15,536 nt of DNA from JBCCFX01 sp039029515 (lineage in GTDB: Bacteria; Planctomycetota; Phycisphaerae; Phycisphaerales; SM1A02). The notes beneath the pieces are model-generated. The model was not told where the DNA came from. It saw only the letters and a list, made by a program, of their open reading frames with translations, and searched no databases. The stretch's first letter is position 1; every line of letters starts with the position of its first letter. Below, in pieces: positions 13,796 through 15,536 of this stretch. Where the stretch lies: contig JBCCFX010000080.1 in NCBI GenBank assembly GCA_039029515.1, forward strand, positions 1-15,536, written 5' to 3'. Both the position numbers and the translations under genes were made by a program.

Positions 13796-15172
13796 ATGAG
13801 CACCGACGTCAAGATTGAACCGGTCGGACCAGCCAAGAAGCGGCTGACGATCACCGTCCCCGGTGAAACGATCAGCGAGAAGCTCGAGGAGTCGCTGGGC
13901 ACCCTGATGCACGAGTCGCAACTGCCCGGCTTCCGCAAAGGCCGCGCACCGCGCCACCTGATCGAGAAGCGCTTCGGCAGCGCGGTTCGCAACGAGACCA
14001 AGAGTCAGGTCATCGCCGATGCGTATACGACGGCGATTGATGAGAACAAGATTCGTACCGTCGGCGAACCTGAGCCGACGGATAATTTCGAAGAACTCGA
14101 ACTCGAAGCGGGCAAGGCGCTGACCTTCTCCGTGGATGTCGAGGTCGTGCCGGAATTTGATCTGCCGTCCGTCGAGAAACTTGAAGTGCTCAAGCCGAGC
14201 CTCGAGATTACGGATGAGATGGTGGATCAGGAAGTCGAACGCCAGTGCCTCGGCTTCGGCGAACCGTCACCGATTGAAGATGGCAAGTACGTCGGGCTCG
14301 ATCGCATTCGCGGTGCCGTCAAGGCATTCAAGAATGATGAGGAAGAACCATTCTTCCACCATGCCTCCGCGACGATGACCTATCCGCGCGATGAAGATGA
14401 CGGCAAGGGTGTCGTACTCGGCCTGTCCATCGAAGATCTCGCGAAGAAGCTCAAGGGCAAGAAGCCCGGCGATTCGATCGTCATCGAAACCGTTGGCCCG
14501 GATGCCCACGAGCAGGTCGAACTGCGTGGTGCGAAGATTCGGATCGAATTCGACATCGAAGACGCCCAGCACATCACCGCGGCGCCGCTCGAAACGGTCA
14601 TTGAGAACTACGGCATGTCGAACGAAGACATGCTGCGTGAGCAGGTTCGTCTCGCCCTCGAACAGCGTCGCGATCAGGAACAGGCCGCAGCCATGCGGGA
14701 GCAGGTCGCGGACTACCTCATGGACGCCGTGGACTTCGAACTGCCGGAGGATCTCTCTGCCGCGCAGGCCGAACGCAACCTGCGTCGCCAGGAGATGGAA
14801 CTTCTGTATCGCGGCATCGATCCGGAAGAGGTCGAGCGCCGACTCGCGGATACGCGTGGCGAGAACGAGAGTGGCACGAAGCGCCGCCTCAAGCTGTTCT
14901 TCCTGCTGCACCGATTTGCCGACGAGTTCGAGATCTCCGTCAACGAGCAGGAGATCAACGGTCGAGTTGCGGCGATGGCTGCGCAGAACAACATGCGTCC
15001 GGAACAGCTTCGAGCTCAACTCGCACAGTCGGGCCGCCTGAACGAGATCGCGATGCAGATCCGCGAGCACAAGGCCGCAGACCGCATTGTTCAGGACGCC
15101 ACCGTCAAGGACATCTCGGCCGAGGATTGGGCCGAGCACGTCAAGAAGCGCCAGGCGAAGAACGACGCGTAA
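13796..15172 (+). CDS. tig: Trigger factor (ribosome-associated chaperone), diverged PPIase domain
   Basis: Trigger factor binds near the ribosome exit tunnel and shields nascent chains. The 458-residue product has the N-terminal ribosome-binding domain (1-120) with the signature GFRKGRAP at 45-52, a middle region at the place of the FKBP-type prolyl isomerase domain (about 161-257), and a long helical C-terminal chaperone domain (258-440). The middle region keeps the start (GKYVGLD) and end (LKGKKPGDSIVIET, then an acidic beta strand) of the fold. It lacks the usual DGxxF...GG...LGSGxFIPGFE pattern, and an acidic insert DEEEPFFHHA is present, so isomerase activity is doubtful. The start ATG 13796 has only a weak ribosome-binding site. 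A promoter candidate lies upstream. In many bacteria clpP and clpX follow tig, but here a small membrane protein gene does. Confidence 0.94.
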   Translation: MSTDVKIEPVGPAKKRLTITVPGETISEKLEESLGTLMHESQLPGFRKGRAPRHLIEKRFGSAVRNETKSQVIADAYTTAIDENKIRTVGEPEPTDNFEELELEAGKALTFSVDVEVVPEFDLPSVEKLEVLKPSLEITDEMVDQEVERQCLGFGEPSPIEDGKYVGLDRIRGAVKAFKNDEEEPFFHHASATMTYPRDEDDGKGVVLGLSIEDLAKKLKGKKPGDSIVIETVGPDAHEQVELRGAKIRIEFDIEDAQHITAAPLETVIENYGMSNEDMLREQVRLALEQRRDQEQAAAMREQVADYLMDAVDFELPEDLSAAQAERNLRRQEMELLYRGIDPEEVERRLADTRGENESGTKRRLKLFFLLHRFADEFEISVNEQEINGRVAAMAAQNNMRPEQLRAQLAQSGRLNEIAMQIREHKAADRIVQDATVKDISAEDWAEHVKKRQAKNDA

Positions 15173-15211
15173 GGCTTTGGTGTGGTGCCATGGTCATCGG
15201 ACCACGGTCGA

Positions 15212-15536
15212 ATGCGCCATGGAATGCCGGTGATGATCGCTCAGACCAACGATGCGGCCGAAGGGTTCCGCGACATGCTGCCGTGGCTCGTGGTGATCGT
15301 CGTGATCATCGTGCTGGGCAGCATCGTGCTGTTGTATCTGCGTCGACGGCTGGATCAGCCCGACGACGGCGCGTCCGAGGGCTTCCTTCTGTCCGACCTC
15401 CGCGCGATGCATAAAGCCGGCGATCTGACCGACGAGGAATTCGAAAAGGCTAAGGCCGCGATGATCGGACGTTTGCGACCCGAACCGACGTCCGAAACAA
15501 ACGTCGACGACGATGGTCCAATCCCAACCGCACCCG
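15212..15536 (+). CDS. Small membrane protein with SHOCT-like C-terminal motif, 3' end cut by window
   Basis: The frame is open from just after the trigger factor stop to the window end without a stop. With ATG 15212 it gives 108 visible residues. A short N-terminus is followed by one strong hydrophobic helix (MLPWLVVIVVIIVLGSIVLL, then YLRRRL as a positive stop) and a cytosolic segment LSDLRAMHKAGDLTDEEFEKA followed by KAAMIGRL. The latter matches the SHOCT pattern (LxxLxxxGxITxEEFxxxK), a short motif common at the ends of membrane proteins. The tail becomes acidic and proline-rich. ATG 15224 or 15233 are equally possible starts; no clear ribosome-binding site decides. The gap to tig is about 40 bases, so it may share the tig transcript. 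Function is unknown. Confidence 0.7.
   Translation, partial: MRHGMPVMIAQTNDAAEGFRDMLPWLVVIVVIIVLGSIVLLYLRRRLDQPDDGASEGFLLSDLRAMHKAGDLTDEEFEKAKAAMIGRLRPEPTSETNVDDDGPIPTAP

Noticed and set aside
14267..15139. Minus-strand open frame of 290 codons opposite trigger factor
   Set aside because: The plus strand encodes a full-length trigger factor with the GFRKGRAP signature; the antisense frame has no domain and no ribosome-binding site.
15188..15207. Hairpin CCATGGTC/GACCACGG after trigger factor
   Set aside because: The stem has a mismatch and only five continuous inner pairs, with no T-run; not convincing as a terminator.

Overview
The window looks like part of a chromosome from a Planctomycetota bacterium, most likely of the Phycisphaerae type. 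Three things support this. There is a type III glutamine synthetase. There is a secreted cysteine-rich protein with the ACCL-type modules and the paired GNGxVNxDDL C-terminal loops that I associate with that group. The trigger factor also has a strongly diverged middle domain. This is inference from protein style; no rRNA or other marker gene is present. Base composition and codon use appear even throughout, and I see no insertion sequence, integrase, tRNA, rRNA or CRISPR array.

Left part (1-4587, minus strand): an ABC exporter cut by the window edge lies 60 bases downstream of a gene for a secreted protein with five 10-cysteine modules, four ACCL modules and two dockerin-like loops. Further upstream is a gene for a membrane-anchored protein of unknown function, closed by a clear intrinsic terminator. 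The secreted protein and the exporter are therefore probably transcribed separately from that gene.

Middle (4776-8246, plus strand): a divergent intergenic region leads to a small MazG-type pyrophosphohydrolase gene whose stop overlaps the start of trpA (ATGA). A 268-base spacer and a type III glutamine synthetase gene follow, with a strong hairpin behind it.

Right-centre (8374-13677, plus strand): this is the most interesting region, three tightly packed genes. The first encodes a fumarylacetoacetate hydrolase (FAH) family protein with a complete response-regulator receiver domain inserted between its N-terminal segment and its catalytic domain. The second, 19 bases later, encodes a membrane hybrid histidine kinase (CHASE4-like sensor, HAMP, PAS-like, HisKA, HATPase, two receivers, HPt). 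The third overlaps it by one base and encodes a response regulator with a Cys4 tail and no DNA-binding domain. The arrangement suggests a phosphorelay in which the kinase's HPt domain passes phosphate to the stand-alone regulator and/or directly to the receiver inside the metabolic-type protein. The FAH domain keeps its metal ligands but seems to lack the His-Glu dyad known from FAHD1.

Right end (13796-15536, plus strand): trigger factor with a recognisable promoter, then the start of a small membrane protein with a SHOCT-like tail, cut by the window end. No stretch longer than 300 bases lacks a gene; the largest gaps (5855-6122, 3486-3702, 4588-4775) are described below.
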